58,320 nt of DNA, from positions 1-58,320 of the IMG/VR virus record IMGVR_UViG_3300033149_003373; one strand, 5' to 3'. This document shows, one piece after another, positions 41,914 through 51,073 of the stretch; the first letter of the stretch is position 1, and every line of letters begins with the position of its first letter. A program made the position numbers and the translations under genes. Source of the DNA: a virus. Under the pieces are notes generated by a model. The model was given only the letters and a program-made list of their open reading frames with translations. It ran no database searches and had not been told where the DNA came from.

Positions 41914-42269
41914 ATTAATTCACCATAAGTTGACATCCTGCTTCCAAATCTGCAAACTGAATCATGTAGTTTTCCTTCGCATACCCAATCCCTGCCATCT
42001 TTAATTATCACATTGTCTGGTATGAATGGCTTGTCATCTTTCACATACACTAATTCCTTCCATCCTGTCTTGCAGTAATCCCAGCTTGTCTTTTCCTGAT
42101 TCAGATAACATCTCGTACCTGCTCCATCGCTTAATTCAAAGCAGAATCGTTTTGTTTCTTCTGCTTCACAATAATGCGTCATGTCTGGTTGCATCCCTCC
42201 AAATACTGACACAACCAATGCTATTGATAATGGAATGAATGCATATTTCTGAATCTTTTCTCTATCCAT
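41910..42269 (-). CDS. Signal-anchored THYCE-type protein, 119 aa
   Basis: A hydrophobic anchor (about residues 8-25) leads into THYCEAEETKRFCFEL, RCYLNQEKTSWDYCKTGWKE, the same Cys framework as the 33590 gene, then a second Cys part (WVCEGKLHDSVCRFG). Probably disulphide-bonded outside the cell or in the virion. Both ends overlap neighbours, so it is tightly coupled to the fibre gene. Confidence 0.6.
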   Translation of the reverse strand: MDREKIQKYAFIPLSIALVVSVFGGMQPDMTHYCEAEETKRFCFELSDGAGTRCYLNQEKTSWDYCKTGWKELVYVKDDKPFIPDNVIIKDGRDWVCEGKLHDSVCRFGSRMSTYGELI

Positions 42270-45004
42270 TATACAACACCACCGCTTGAATATAATTTTT
42301 TGTAGATTGGCATTCTGCTTGTTTCTATTGACTTATTAACTGTTTGATTTCCTTCCATGACTTCCGTTGTTTTGTACGTTACGTTATAAGATGTCAATAC
42401 TTTTTTGTCTAAACATTCTTTTGCATTTTCCTTAAATTTCCATTCATAACCTAATCCATTAAAATGAAGATATGAGAGAACTACTTTGCCATTATCTGCT
42501 TCTATACAAATTTGAGTTTCATTCTTGTCTGATGCCAAGAAAGCATGAGGAGAATTTGCCTGTAATGCTCCGTAATAAACTGTACCTGAAACGTTTGCAT
42601 TTCCTACGACTTGTAGTTTTTGATTTGGAGTAGATGTGCCGATACCAACACTTCCTGTTGGTTGTAAAATAATGTCTCCTGTACCTGTTATTATTGACCT
42701 ATCATCAGTAAACTCGTGATACATATTAAGATATTTATCAACAGCAGAAGCTGAACGTGGATAAACGAAAATCCCACCTCCTCCTGAATTGTATGCTTTG
42801 ACATACAAAGAAGGATAGTCACCTGCTTCTGAACTATCGCCAATATAAACATCACTGGCAACATCACCAGCGTCAATAATGAGATTTCCTCCATCCCCTA
42901 AATAATAACCATCTCGTGTCAAAATCTTTCCACCAACATCAAGTGCTACTGATGGGTTATTTGTCAAAATGCCTACAGTACTGGTTGAACCTTTTAATCT
43001 TAATAAATTCAAACCTGAATCATGTCCTTGTTCTACTGTAAATACAGACTTATCTGTAGAAAAATCATATATTTCAAAATCCATTCCTGTTCCTGCATTG
43101 CCAAATGCCCAATCCTGTGTGTTATTGGTTTTGAACAAGAATGTATATGCGTTGTTACTCGTAAGCCGATTAAATTCAATTAAACTTCCAAGTGTAGTAC
43201 TTTCTAATTTAATAGTAACAGTACCAGCTTTTTTGAGATGTAATAATTCAGTTGGAGTTGTTGTTCCGATGCCGACGTTACCTGCTGAAACAATGAGACC
43301 ACCTGCTGTTACATTAAGTCCGTTCTGGAATGTTCCGAATGTTCCTATTAATGCACCAGAAAGAGTTCCACCTGTCAAGTTTAGTTTTTGACCAGATAAT
43401 GCAAGAAATGTGTTGTTGTTTCCTGTTATCAGTGTTGTCACTGTTGTGTTATCCGCTCCTTGTTTTGTTTCTAAAGCTTCTATCTGTTCTTTTTGTGTTA
43501 CGTTGTCTGATATGACTCTTCCTGTGATATTTATGTTGTCAATAAATAAACTTCCCCATAGCCTCATCAGTCCGTTTACAAATACGTTTGTCACATTAAT
43601 GAATCCAGTTACGTTTACATTTCCTAATACTGTAAGCTTTTCCACTCCTGTCTTAGTTCCTATTGATACAGTTACTCCTGATGTGTCATTATAATTTACT
43701 GTGCCTGTTTTAGCCCACAGATTAAGAGCTGTCTGTGTTGTATTTTCAGATAGCCATGCTGCGTTTGTCATAAATATTGAAGTGTCTATACTTGCACCAT
43801 AACCGAATACTCCTGTTCTCAAGTCAATGAAACCATCCTGCCATGCTGAATCGTCTCTTCTTCCACAATAGGCATGGTGAATAACTGCAACATTATCTTC
43901 TTCTGATGGAAGCGTGAAGCTCAATGGATTGGTTTCTATGTTCATGCATCTTGCAAGTGTTGTGTATGTCTCGCTGTCAAGTGGTGCTAACTCATGCATT
44001 CTTGTGTGAACTCCCCATCCAATAGAGTAAATCAGATACCTTCTGTATTTATTGTCAGAACATAGTGTCGTATCAATACCATCTGAACAGTCTGTCAGGT
44101 TTAGTCCTGTCTGGTTTGAGTGAGTCCAATCTCCACCAGATTGGTAAACGAAATGAAGCCCATCAAACTCTGTGTTCCTTGCCTGTGATGTAACTATCGC
44201 ATTTATATATAAGTAATTTCCTGATGTCTGATTTATGCTTGGAAACGTATTCTTTTTTACATCTAATCCATTTGTAATTTTCAGATTATTAAAATTCATA
44301 ACCACTTTTGTTCTTTGTGTATCTTTCAAATTCAATAATGCATTTCCTTTTAAAACTTCTATTTCTCCGTCATGTGTATAAACATCGAATATCCTGACAT
44401 GGTCTGGTGGGTTGATTGGCAAATCATAGTATGCACTGAATGTTGTGTTAAGAAAACTGCATGAGCTGTCCATATAATAGAGTTTATGTTTGTTGTCCTC
44501 AACAGTAACCGTGCCTTCTGTCAGGTTGCAGTATGTCGTGTTTCCGTCTATATTTACTATTCTCACTATCAGGTTTGGGTATCCTACTGAAAGACCTCCA
44601 CCGTTTGTTACGTTTACGCACCCACAGTTAAGTTTGTTTGACGAGCTGTATATGATTCCAGAACCTATACTTCCGTTTATTGGCTGTCCTGACAAGTAAC
44701 CATCAACTGTTAAATTTCCTGATATTCTTCCACCTGTTAGATTGAATTTTGTTCCGTCAACAGCATAAAGTGTTATGTTGTTTGAAGTGATTAAATTATT
44801 CTGGGTGGTATTATCTGACTCCTGTCTTTGAGTTATGTTTATTCCTTCTACCAGAAGTGTGCCTGACATTGACAAATTAGTAATTCCATATACGCTGTAA
44901 ATGTTCCTCAGCCACATATCTCCTTGTGGTGTAAATAACGATGCTGAAGCTGTTCCAGATGCCAATACAAACATCAGAATAAATGCTATTATTATTAATC
45001 TCAT
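42269..45004 (-). CDS. Tail-fibre-like secreted protein, 911 aa
   Basis: Signal peptide (about residues 3-21), then beta-rich fibre repeats; VGIGTTTPTELLHLKK and VGIGTSTPNQKLQVVGNANV are the 'VGIGTTTP' turns typical of phage fibres and endosialidase-tail-like proteins, and NLTGGTLSGAL-type turns recur. Many Asn-glycosylation sites. The C-terminus has no clear autocleaving chaperone. Likely receptor-binding fibre; the signal peptide is odd for a cytoplasmically assembled virion part. Confidence 0.7.
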   Translation of the reverse strand: MRLIIIAFILMFVLASGTASASLFTPQGDMWLRNIYSVYGITNLSMSGTLLVEGINITQRQESDNTTQNNLITSNNITLYAVDGTKFNLTGGRISGNLTVDGYLSGQPINGSIGSGIIYSSSNKLNCGCVNVTNGGGLSVGYPNLIVRIVNIDGNTTYCNLTEGTVTVEDNKHKLYYMDSSCSFLNTTFSAYYDLPINPPDHVRIFDVYTHDGEIEVLKGNALLNLKDTQRTKVVMNFNNLKITNGLDVKKNTFPSINQTSGNYLYINAIVTSQARNTEFDGLHFVYQSGGDWTHSNQTGLNLTDCSDGIDTTLCSDNKYRRYLIYSIGWGVHTRMHELAPLDSETYTTLARCMNIETNPLSFTLPSEEDNVAVIHHAYCGRRDDSAWQDGFIDLRTGVFGYGASIDTSIFMTNAAWLSENTTQTALNLWAKTGTVNYNDTSGVTVSIGTKTGVEKLTVLGNVNVTGFINVTNVFVNGLMRLWGSLFIDNINITGRVISDNVTQKEQIEALETKQGADNTTVTTLITGNNNTFLALSGQKLNLTGGTLSGALIGTFGTFQNGLNVTAGGLIVSAGNVGIGTTTPTELLHLKKAGTVTIKLESTTLGSLIEFNRLTSNNAYTFLFKTNNTQDWAFGNAGTGMDFEIYDFSTDKSVFTVEQGHDSGLNLLRLKGSTSTVGILTNNPSVALDVGGKILTRDGYYLGDGGNLIIDAGDVASDVYIGDSSEAGDYPSLYVKAYNSGGGGIFVYPRSASAVDKYLNMYHEFTDDRSIITGTGDIILQPTGSVGIGTSTPNQKLQVVGNANVSGTVYYGALQANSPHAFLASDKNETQICIEADNGKVVLSYLHFNGLGYEWKFKENAKECLDKKVLTSYNVTYKTTEVMEGNQTVNKSIETSRMPIYKKLYSSGGVV

Positions 45005-45267
45005 ATGAAATATACCACCTTTATTTTCATGTCATCATATAAAGCATTCAAAAATGTTATTGTTGAACTAGCTGAAAGATGACTTATAGTATAATCTCCT
45101 GAATGTAATAAAAGACCGCTTACAAATACTTGTTCTTTTTTAGATGTTGAAGTATTAGCAAGAGTTAATACTCTATTTTTTGCACCACTAACTCCTGTTG
45201 CATCTGCTCCTGTAAAGTTTTCAGGGTCTTGTATAGTTGTCAAACTTCCTGCTTTTATCATGACCAT
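45001..45267 (-). CDS. Small virion-module protein, 88 aa
   Basis: Beta-rich: SLTTIQDPENFTGADATG, NRVLTLANTSTSKKEQVFVS, LLLHSGDYTIS, KIKVVYFI. Resembles small fibre-attached or decoration domains. GGTGATTAA precedes ATG; its stop overlaps the fibre start. Confidence 0.55.
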   Translation of the reverse strand: MVMIKAGSLTTIQDPENFTGADATGVSGAKNRVLTLANTSTSKKEQVFVSGLLLHSGDYTISHLSASSTITFLNALYDDMKIKVVYFI

Positions 45268-46050
45268 TTAATCACCCACATAATTTGCATTATAAACAAC
45301 AAATTTGCTTCTTCCTCCTGGAATTACTTTATTATTTATTTTATTTTTCAAATCTTCAGTATCTGTATTTAAATCTCCAGTTTCAAAATCATAGAAAATT
45401 AATTTTCCGCTTAATATGAATTCTTCTGAATCAGATATTTTCGATGCAGATTCTATTATATGAGGAAACATTTCTGAAATATTATTGTCTTTATGCATAA
45501 GCTTTATGAAATTCTTGGATTTTAATAAAAATGTTTCAATACCTTCATAATTTGGCTGTATAGAATATAACATATTATCACTAAATTCTGACATAACTCT
45601 TTCAAGTCTGCTTAATGTCTTTTTTTGCTCATTTATAATTTCTATTTTATTTTTAAAGTCATCACCTTCAAGAGTTTTCCATCTATTTATAGTCTCGAAT
45701 TTCTTTATCCATTGATAAGGATATTCAAATAAAGAAGTTGTATCCATTTCTGCTATTTCGTCTTCAGTGCATAAATGGAGATTCTTCCTATGATTAAATT
45801 CTTTAAAAGATAATTTTCTAGGAGGAAGAATCCTTAATGTGCCATAACACCATTCATTATCAATTAGATAGAGTTCTTTATTTACTTTATCAGACAAATC
45901 TTCATCTAATACCATAAGTGGCTGGTTTCCAAGAAACATCAATTTTGCATGATTTCCTGGAATTAGCAATGCATTATTTTTTATCATTTCTTTTTCCTTT
46001 GTCTGGTTTTTCATTTCCGCCTGGTTCTTTTTTGTCTTTTTCTGTTTCAT
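45268..46050 (-). CDS. Portal-adjacent protein with phage LigD-associated domain, 260 aa
   Basis: After a Lys-rich start, residues about 30-105 (LLIPGNHAKLMFLGNQPLMV, CYGTLRILPPRKLSFKEFNH, LCTEDEIAEM) resemble the L-Y-LI----CYG---L--PREI---EF--L---H-ITEEE segment that, from memory, accompanies LigD-like and XkdF-type domains in phage head genes. The rest is helical and acidic. Several in-frame ATGs follow GGTGAT; 46050 fits the usual spacing. It overlaps the portal end. Confidence 0.5.
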   Translation of the reverse strand: MKQKKTKKNQAEMKNQTKEKEMIKNNALLIPGNHAKLMFLGNQPLMVLDEDLSDKVNKELYLIDNEWCYGTLRILPPRKLSFKEFNHRKNLHLCTEDEIAEMDTTSLFEYPYQWIKKFETINRWKTLEGDDFKNKIEIINEQKKTLSRLERVMSEFSDNMLYSIQPNYEGIETFLLKSKNFIKLMHKDNNISEMFPHIIESASKISDSEEFILSGKLIFYDFETGDLNTDTEDLKNKINNKVIPGGRSKFVVYNANYVGD

Positions 46051-47368
46051 CATCATCACCAATTTCTTTATTTTGTAAAGGTTTAATCCATAGACCTTTT
46101 CTTTTTGGTAAATTTTCAGTCTTTCTTATCCATTCATCTAAATCTTCAGATGGGTGAAGAAGACCAAATCTTGCATATTTTGAAATTCTTTCTGATTTTG
46201 AATCTAACTCTTGTAAAGCAATTTCATTGAATACAATTTTAGGAGGAATTAATTTTTTACCACTAGAATTTTTATTTTCAAGTTCTGCTATTCTTTCAAA
46301 TATTTTAGTTTCTATAACTCTTGATACTCCTGACATCATTTCTTTTAATGTAAGCTTTAGGAAATATTCTTGTTTTGAAAGAGTGTCTCTGTTTACTTCT
46401 CCGCCTGCTCCTGTTGCAAATGCTGAAGGAATTCCTAATCCAGTTATTTCCATATCAACCCAATAATCAAGAAATGTTCTCAAATCCTTGCTTATTTTTG
46501 GTTCTAAAAATGTGATTTTATCGTGATATTTATGTGAAAACGAGCTTCGTGCATTCATTTCTTTTAGCTCTTCTACACCTTTTTTTAACTGTTCTTCTGT
46601 TGGTTGATGCGTCTCATCTCCCATTGATACAACTGGAACAGGATTTCCAATTCTATAAGAAGCAAGAGCAAAACCTTCTTCACTTGATTTGTGCCTGATA
46701 TATGTATTATAAATAGGTTCTACAATTCCAAGTGGGAAAAAACCACTTGAATCAGAATACATCTTGAATAGAGCTATTCTTTCTGCTGGAATATATATCT
46801 GTGTTCCTAAAAGATGAACACCTTCTGGAGGTTCTATTTTTTGTTCAAGAGAAAACATATTGATAAGAGTTTGTGTATATCCTATTGGATTCTGGCTTGA
46901 ATCAAGAGCGATATTCATAGTTGAACTTCTTGCATAATCAAAAGTTTTTGCATCTATAGTATCTAAATCAACTATTTTGTTTCCATCTTTATTATGAATA
47001 AGTTCTACTGGCTGGATTCCAAACATAAAAAGAAATTTGAATATATTTTTTCTGACTTCTTCCCATGTTCTTTCTCCACCTTTTCTTCCAATATTTTCTA
47101 AAAAGTCAGTAAAAAACTTTACAGAATATTCATCTCCTTTTAATGTATAATCAACACTCATAAGAAGTTGCACCAGCTTATTTACTGAATTGAAAATTAA
47201 AGGAGATTCCATATAAACTCCTTCAAGATTTTGTCTTGGAACCCTCGAGAGAAATGGAGTTTCTCTTTTAGAAATAGGGTCTGGATTCTCAGTAGAATAT
47301 ATAGGACTTTTTAATTCAAACGTTTTCTTTGGGAAGAAAATATTGCCTAATCTAGACGTTATTGACAT
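45974..47368 (-). CDS. Portal protein, 464 aa
   Basis: RTWEEVRKNIFKFLFMFGIQ, PVELI, a FDYARSSTM strand, VVSMGDETHQPTEEQLKKG (246-264), ITFLEPKIS, and ITGLGIPSAFATGAGGEVNR are landmarks of phage portals (stem, wing, crown order). The Lys/Asp/Glu-rich C-terminal 40 residues look disordered. It follows the large terminase, as usual. The 246-264 motif recurs in the small gene at 9829. Confidence 0.8.
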   Translation of the reverse strand: MSITSRLGNIFFPKKTFELKSPIYSTENPDPISKRETPFLSRVPRQNLEGVYMESPLIFNSVNKLVQLLMSVDYTLKGDEYSVKFFTDFLENIGRKGGERTWEEVRKNIFKFLFMFGIQPVELIHNKDGNKIVDLDTIDAKTFDYARSSTMNIALDSSQNPIGYTQTLINMFSLEQKIEPPEGVHLLGTQIYIPAERIALFKMYSDSSGFFPLGIVEPIYNTYIRHKSSEEGFALASYRIGNPVPVVSMGDETHQPTEEQLKKGVEELKEMNARSSFSHKYHDKITFLEPKISKDLRTFLDYWVDMEITGLGIPSAFATGAGGEVNRDTLSKQEYFLKLTLKEMMSGVSRVIETKIFERIAELENKNSSGKKLIPPKIVFNEIALQELDSKSERISKYARFGLLHPSEDLDEWIRKTENLPKRKGLWIKPLQNKEIGDDDETEKDKKEPGGNEKPDKGKRNDKK

Positions 47369-47399
47369 GAATAAATATACCTCTTGTGATTTAAATACA

Positions 47400-48839
47400 T
47401 CACGTATAGAACACTTTTCCAGTATATCCCTTATTTACGGTTGCTCCATTAAGTGCCATTCCCAAACTGAAAATCATGTCATCATGTGAAGCATTACATA
47501 CAAATGTTTCAAGACCTGTCATTGTTTTCTTAGGAACTATTGATGTTAATTCAACAAATAACTGGTCTGTAAGTATTGTGCAATTGCTGTTAGGTTTTCT
47601 TGGAATTATAATAGTTGGAACTCTTTTTCCATCAAGCATTTTTCCTTCAAATATTCTTCTTAAATTTAATAACAATCCACGCCTTGAAGTATGGTCAAAT
47701 TTCTGTCCAACTACAGGAACCTGATTCTGTCTCAATTCCTGAACAACATCTACTCCATAATTTGTTTCATCAAGCCTCATGGCAACTGGTTTGAAAATAT
47801 TATTCAATTCTAACAGCCGTTTTTTCTGGGCTGATATTGGCATTCCTTTATGACGTTCTATATGCTTTATATAAAACTTATCTCCATTACTTTCAATAAC
47901 TGTAATTACAAAATAGTCTGCATCTTTTCCACTGCTTACTGCAAAATCTACTCCAATATATACATTTTCTCCTTCACTATTGTAGCTGAATTCAAGGTCT
48001 TCATCCCATGCATCTATAACCATTTCAGGAGTAATTAGTGCATCTTCTGAACTATGCGTATTACATAAATATTCTCGGTCAAACGCAAGTGAACCTATAG
48101 ATTCTTTTATTTGTTTTAACTTTTCTATAGGATATAATTCTGGAAATATAGCTTTTCCTTTAAATATATCATCTGGCGGTGCATTTATTATTGCAGGATA
48201 TACTTTTGTAACAAACAATGGATTTGACTTTAATTTCATGGATAAATCTGCTCCATGAACTACTGTAGTAATCCCAACTAATTTCCCTTTTTTAGCAGTT
48301 ACTCTTGTCATAACATATCTTTCAAAAACTGTTCCCTGAGCAAGATTGTCTTTGTATTTAGCCACTTCATCTGAAATTAAATAATCAACATGAAAAGATG
48401 CAATATTTTCATTATATGGTTTTGAGAAAACTTTACATTTATTTGAAAGCACCAGTTCAGTCTTGCTCCATGTTGTATCGCTTTTATTTTTAGGTTCTAG
48501 GAATTGAAGAAATTCATTATCTTCAATTAAATTTCTAATCCTTTCAAGTATTCCTTTTGCTTGTGGCTCTGTTTTTGAAACAACTAAGATTTCTTTTTTT
48601 CTATTATAGAAACAAATCCATAAAGGAAACCATATACCCAAAATTAAAGTTTTCCCGTGTCCTGTAGGAGCTATAATCATAGTTCTTTCATTTTTTCTAG
48701 CCATCTCTATCCATTCTATATGGAACGGTTTTATTATTTCTCCAGACATTCTTTCTATCCAGAATGCTGGGTCTCTGCTTCCTGTTATACTAAATGTTTC
48801 AAAATTCATGTCTCCTAGAATATCTTTTGCAGTTCTCAT
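47400..48839 (-). CDS. terL: Large terminase subunit
   Basis: Walker A APTGHGKT (residues 57-64), Walker B DYLISDEV (152-159), coupling motif near GITTVVHG, and an RNase H-like nuclease with GVDFAVSSGKDAD (296-308), LDETNYG and the closing HDDMIFSLGMA. Length (479) is normal for TerL. It packages the virus DNA into proheads. Behind GTGATTAA; overlaps the Hjc stop. Confidence 0.9.
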   Translation of the reverse strand: MRTAKDILGDMNFETFSITGSRDPAFWIERMSGEIIKPFHIEWIEMARKNERTMIIAPTGHGKTLILGIWFPLWICFYNRKKEILVVSKTEPQAKGILERIRNLIEDNEFLQFLEPKNKSDTTWSKTELVLSNKCKVFSKPYNENIASFHVDYLISDEVAKYKDNLAQGTVFERYVMTRVTAKKGKLVGITTVVHGADLSMKLKSNPLFVTKVYPAIINAPPDDIFKGKAIFPELYPIEKLKQIKESIGSLAFDREYLCNTHSSEDALITPEMVIDAWDEDLEFSYNSEGENVYIGVDFAVSSGKDADYFVITVIESNGDKFYIKHIERHKGMPISAQKKRLLELNNIFKPVAMRLDETNYGVDVVQELRQNQVPVVGQKFDHTSRRGLLLNLRRIFEGKMLDGKRVPTIIIPRKPNSNCTILTDQLFVELTSIVPKKTMTGLETFVCNASHDDMIFSLGMALNGATVNKGYTGKVFYT

Positions 48840-49144
48840 TTAATCACATTAAAATTCCATTTTCTTTTTTTAGGATAATGTATCCAAATCTCAAATCGTA
48901 TATTTCTTTTTTTGCACCAATTTTTTATTCTTTTAAACTGTTCTTTTTCTCTTTTAGATGGATAATATTTTTTAGCTTTGCATTCTTTAATTTCTACAAC
49001 TTTCATTACTTCAGGAGAATTATCAGAAAATATAATAAAATCTGCTCCAAAAGAACCTATTGCTACTTTTGAGACGGATTCAGGGTCTCGATTAAGTGAA
49101 AGCATTTTTTTTGCCAAATATTCACTTCTATATCCTTTTCGCAT
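48836..49144 (-). CDS. hjc: Archaeal Hjc-type Holliday junction resolvase
   Basis: RKGYRSEYLAKKML (Glu8), GSFGADFIIF (Asp35), VEIKEC (Glu51-x-Lys53) and the REKEQFKRIKNWCKKRNIRF helix give the Hjc PD-(D/E)XK core. 102 residues, slightly short for Hjc. It likely resolves branched replication intermediates before packaging, which fits its place next to the large terminase. GGTGTTGAA precedes the ATG. Confidence 0.85.
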   Translation of the reverse strand: MRKGYRSEYLAKKMLSLNRDPESVSKVAIGSFGADFIIFSDNSPEVMKVVEIKECKAKKYYPSKREKEQFKRIKNWCKKRNIRFEIWIHYPKKRKWNFNVIK

Positions 49145-49152
49145 TTCAACAC

Positions 49153-49311
49153 CTAATTAGGAGCAAGCATTATTCCTTGACCAGACATATATCCAATAAC
49201 ATATGCTTTTTTCTGATATACGTCTGTAAGGAAAACAAATGTTCCATCATCACGCACTGAAAACAAACTAGACTTATTTGCTGTATCTGAACTTGAAGTA
49301 ATCAAAGACAT
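49153..49311 (-). CDS. Hypothetical 52-aa protein
   Basis: MSLITSSSDTANKSSLFSVR, then DDGTFVFLTDVYQKKAYVIG and a hydrophobic end. Beta-rich, like a small decoration or DNA-binding barrel. Either of two adjacent ATGs may be used (49314 or 49311, GTGAT upstream). Overlaps the gene at 49274 by 38 bases. Confidence 0.5.
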   Translation of the reverse strand: MSLITSSSDTANKSSLFSVRDDGTFVFLTDVYQKKAYVIGYMSGQGIMLAPN

Positions 49312-49582
49312 CATTATCACTAAAGTTTATATTGCATCTCCTTCCTATATATTTGCTTGGAAATGTAACACAGCTTACTGTTCCGCCATTTATTACATTC
49401 ATGTTTCGTGTTTCTGCTTCAAAATGTTCTTCATCTATTGTTTCATCTTGAAAAGAAACTGAAATTGTTTTTCCAAGAAAAAATTTTGGAAACCTTATAA
49501 TACCTAGTTTGTTAATTACCAAGCCTCTTTTCCTGTTGAATTTCAGTGTTATATATTTTACAGTCTTGTATATTTCTACCAT
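49274..49582 (-). CDS. Hypothetical 102-aa protein, leaderless start
   Basis: Strand-rich protein with a FPKFFLGKTISVSFQDETID block and a single Cys pair late. The ATG at 49582 is preferred over the upstream one at 49639 because it lies about 25 bases after a good TATA box and lacks a ribosome site; the longer form would put the promoter inside the gene. First gene of the virion operon. Confidence 0.55.
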   Translation of the reverse strand: MVEIYKTVKYITLKFNRKRGLVINKLGIIRFPKFFLGKTISVSFQDETIDEEHFEAETRNMNVINGGTVSCVTFPSKYIGRRCNINFSDNDVFDYFKFRYSK

Positions 49583-49599
49583 ATGTATTATACACATAA

Positions 49600-49613
49600 C
49601 TAATATATAAAGC
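49600..49613 (-). promoter_or_regulatory. Leaderless promoter of the virion operon
   Basis: Minus strand AAGCTTTATATATTAG with ATG about 25 bases on. It lies at the boundary between the upstream small-gene operon and the virion genes. A related TATATAAAGC box precedes the leaderless gene at 54126, so the two may share control. Confidence 0.6.
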
Positions 49614-49631
49614 TTTATATAAAAAAGATAT

Positions 49632-49811
49632 TTACTCATTTTCTATTTCTTCAAAATCAGAAAGAATATTATTTATTTGTGCTAACTCATGCTTCTCTTT
49701 ATGTCTTTTCTCTATAAGACCACATATCCCACTTGCTTGTTTTTTATTATAACCTTTTTTCATCTGGTCTTTAATACACGATGCGAAATTAGGATATTTT
49801 CCCATTGGCAT
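49632..49811 (-). CDS. Small conserved phage-type protein, 59 aa
   Basis: MGKYPNFASCIKDQMKKGYN then KKQASGICGLIEKRH: the F--C----K--G---E-A--IC--I pattern of small phage proteins near terminase or structural genes. GGTGGTACAA precedes ATG 49811. Helical C-terminus. Confidence 0.6.
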   Translation of the reverse strand: MPMGKYPNFASCIKDQMKKGYNKKQASGICGLIEKRHKEKHELAQINNILSDFEEIENE

Positions 49812-50115
49812 TTGTACCACCTTTAGCAATTTTCTGTGCTTTTATAAAATGTCTGTCAATATGTATATAGACTCCTAATCCAGTAAATATGCTGATTATA
49901 AGATAAACAAAAAGTATGTCATTTGCACTTATTATATTTAAAAATACATTTGCAAAAAGCGAGAGCCATCCTGCTATGTTAAACAAACTAAGAGCAAATA
50001 AGCCATTATGGTTATACTTTTTGATTTTGAAAAATATTCCTATCCAGAACAATGCCAATATTCCAAATACTATCATTTCCATTTGTGGATGAACTATTGC
50101 TGTTTCAAATACCAT
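49789..50115 (-). CDS. Three-span membrane protein, 108 aa
   Basis: Hydrophobic helices at about residues 12-31, 39-61 and 67-85, then a basic tail. Just before another small membrane protein, so the pair may act together (holin/antiholin-like or exclusion). Unknown family. Confidence 0.6.
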   Translation of the reverse strand: MVFETAIVHPQMEMIVFGILALFWIGIFFKIKKYNHNGLFALSLFNIAGWLSLFANVFLNIISANDILFVYLIISIFTGLGVYIHIDRHFIKAQKIAKGGTNANGKIS

Positions 50116-50119
50116 ATCA

Positions 50120-50383
50120 TCATCTTTTTATTTTATCAACAAAGCTTACACCTGCTGACGCTATCATAGCAGTGATAAAATCATGATTAACTAAAAGAGA
50201 TACTGCTATTCCAATAATCACAGACCCTAGAAATCCCAGTCGGATTAATTTCTTTTTTTCCAATTTCTCTATTCTTGGAATTATAAGAGCTGCATCCTGT
50301 ATGCTCGAATCTAGTATTAGTTTTATTGAAGCACCCATTAAACCCGCTAGTACAAATACTATTGGGGTAAATACTGCATCCAT
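50120..50383 (-). CDS. Two-span membrane protein, 87 aa
   Basis: MDAVFTPIVFVLAGLMGASI and FLGSVIIGIAVSLLVNHDF are two spans separated by a charged helix. ATG 50383 is preferred; a longer form from 50446 would add an odd polar N-terminus. Resembles small phage holin-like proteins of this type (short, N-terminal span, coil, span). Confidence 0.6.
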   Translation of the reverse strand: MDAVFTPIVFVLAGLMGASIKLILDSSIQDAALIIPRIEKLEKKKLIRLGFLGSVIIGIAVSLLVNHDFITAMIASAGVSFVDKIKR

Positions 50384-50442
50384 ATGACATAACCTAGACC
50401 CATTAGTAATTACATTAGTAGAATATAAATGTACTATTAATT

Positions 50443-50541
50443 TCAATATTCTAAATCATCTATATATTGTACTTTTTCGCATAAGTATTTTGCTCTTTTA
50501 ATTACCTTTAATTGTACTGCTTCTGGAATATTATTACTCAT
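50443..50541 (-). CDS. Small helical protein, 32 aa
   Basis: MSNNIPEAVQLKVIKRAKYL followed by CEKVQYIDDLEY; an amphipathic helix with an acidic end. Overlaps the next upstream gene as ATGA. Unknown. Confidence 0.5.
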   Translation of the reverse strand: MSNNIPEAVQLKVIKRAKYLCEKVQYIDDLEY

Positions 50542-50759
50542 TTCTTCATCTCCTTTTCTATTCTCTTTGGTTGTCTTCCTTTGTCATCTATTGTAGGATA
50601 TTTTTTCCAATCTTTTGGTGACGATAATTCCTTGTATTTTATTTTTAAAGATTCTTCTTTTCTCTTCATAGCTTCAAGCATGAGTTCTTCTACTGTCCAA
50701 TTCTTTCCTGAATTTAGTTTCTGTTCAAGTATCTCACTTATTATTTCTTTGTCTTTCAT
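50538..50759 (-). CDS. Helical hypothetical protein, 73 aa
   Basis: Charged helices with a WTVEELMLEAMKRKEE core and a PTIDDKGRQPKR turn. ATG overlaps neighbouring stop. Unrecognised. Confidence 0.55.
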   Translation of the reverse strand: MKDKEIISEILEQKLNSGKNWTVEELMLEAMKRKEESLKIKYKELSSPKDWKKYPTIDDKGRQPKRIEKEMKK

Positions 50760-51073
50760 TTATCCAACTCTTCCATAAGTTTCCTTTCTTCTTCTTTTGA
50801 AAGCAGGACTTCTTGTTTCATGTTCTTTCTTCCAATAAACCTTATTCTTGTTTTCCCATTTTCCTCATTAACTACTATTTCCATTTCACTCAACTCCAAA
50901 CTTTTTGATTTTGAAACATCTTCTTCTGTCGCAAGAGCTAAAAAGAGTATGCCAAAAAATGTAATGAACAATCCAAATATACCTAAATTACCTTTTGGAA
51001 AAAATTTAATTAATAAACAAGGTATAACAAGTCCACCAAAAATCATTCCATATTCTACTTTGTGTTTTATCAT
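50756..51073 (-). CDS. Two-span membrane protein with cytoplasmic domain, 105 aa
   Basis: Spans at about residues 9-25 and 30-48, then a beta/helix domain (EIVVNEENGKTRIRFIGRKN and a Glu-rich helix). Paired with the next membrane gene by overlaps at both ends. Unknown. Confidence 0.6.
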   Translation of the reverse strand: MIKHKVEYGMIFGGLVIPCLLIKFFPKGNLGIFGLFITFFGILFLALATEEDVSKSKSLELSEMEIVVNEENGKTRIRFIGRKNMKQEVLLSKEEERKLMEELDK

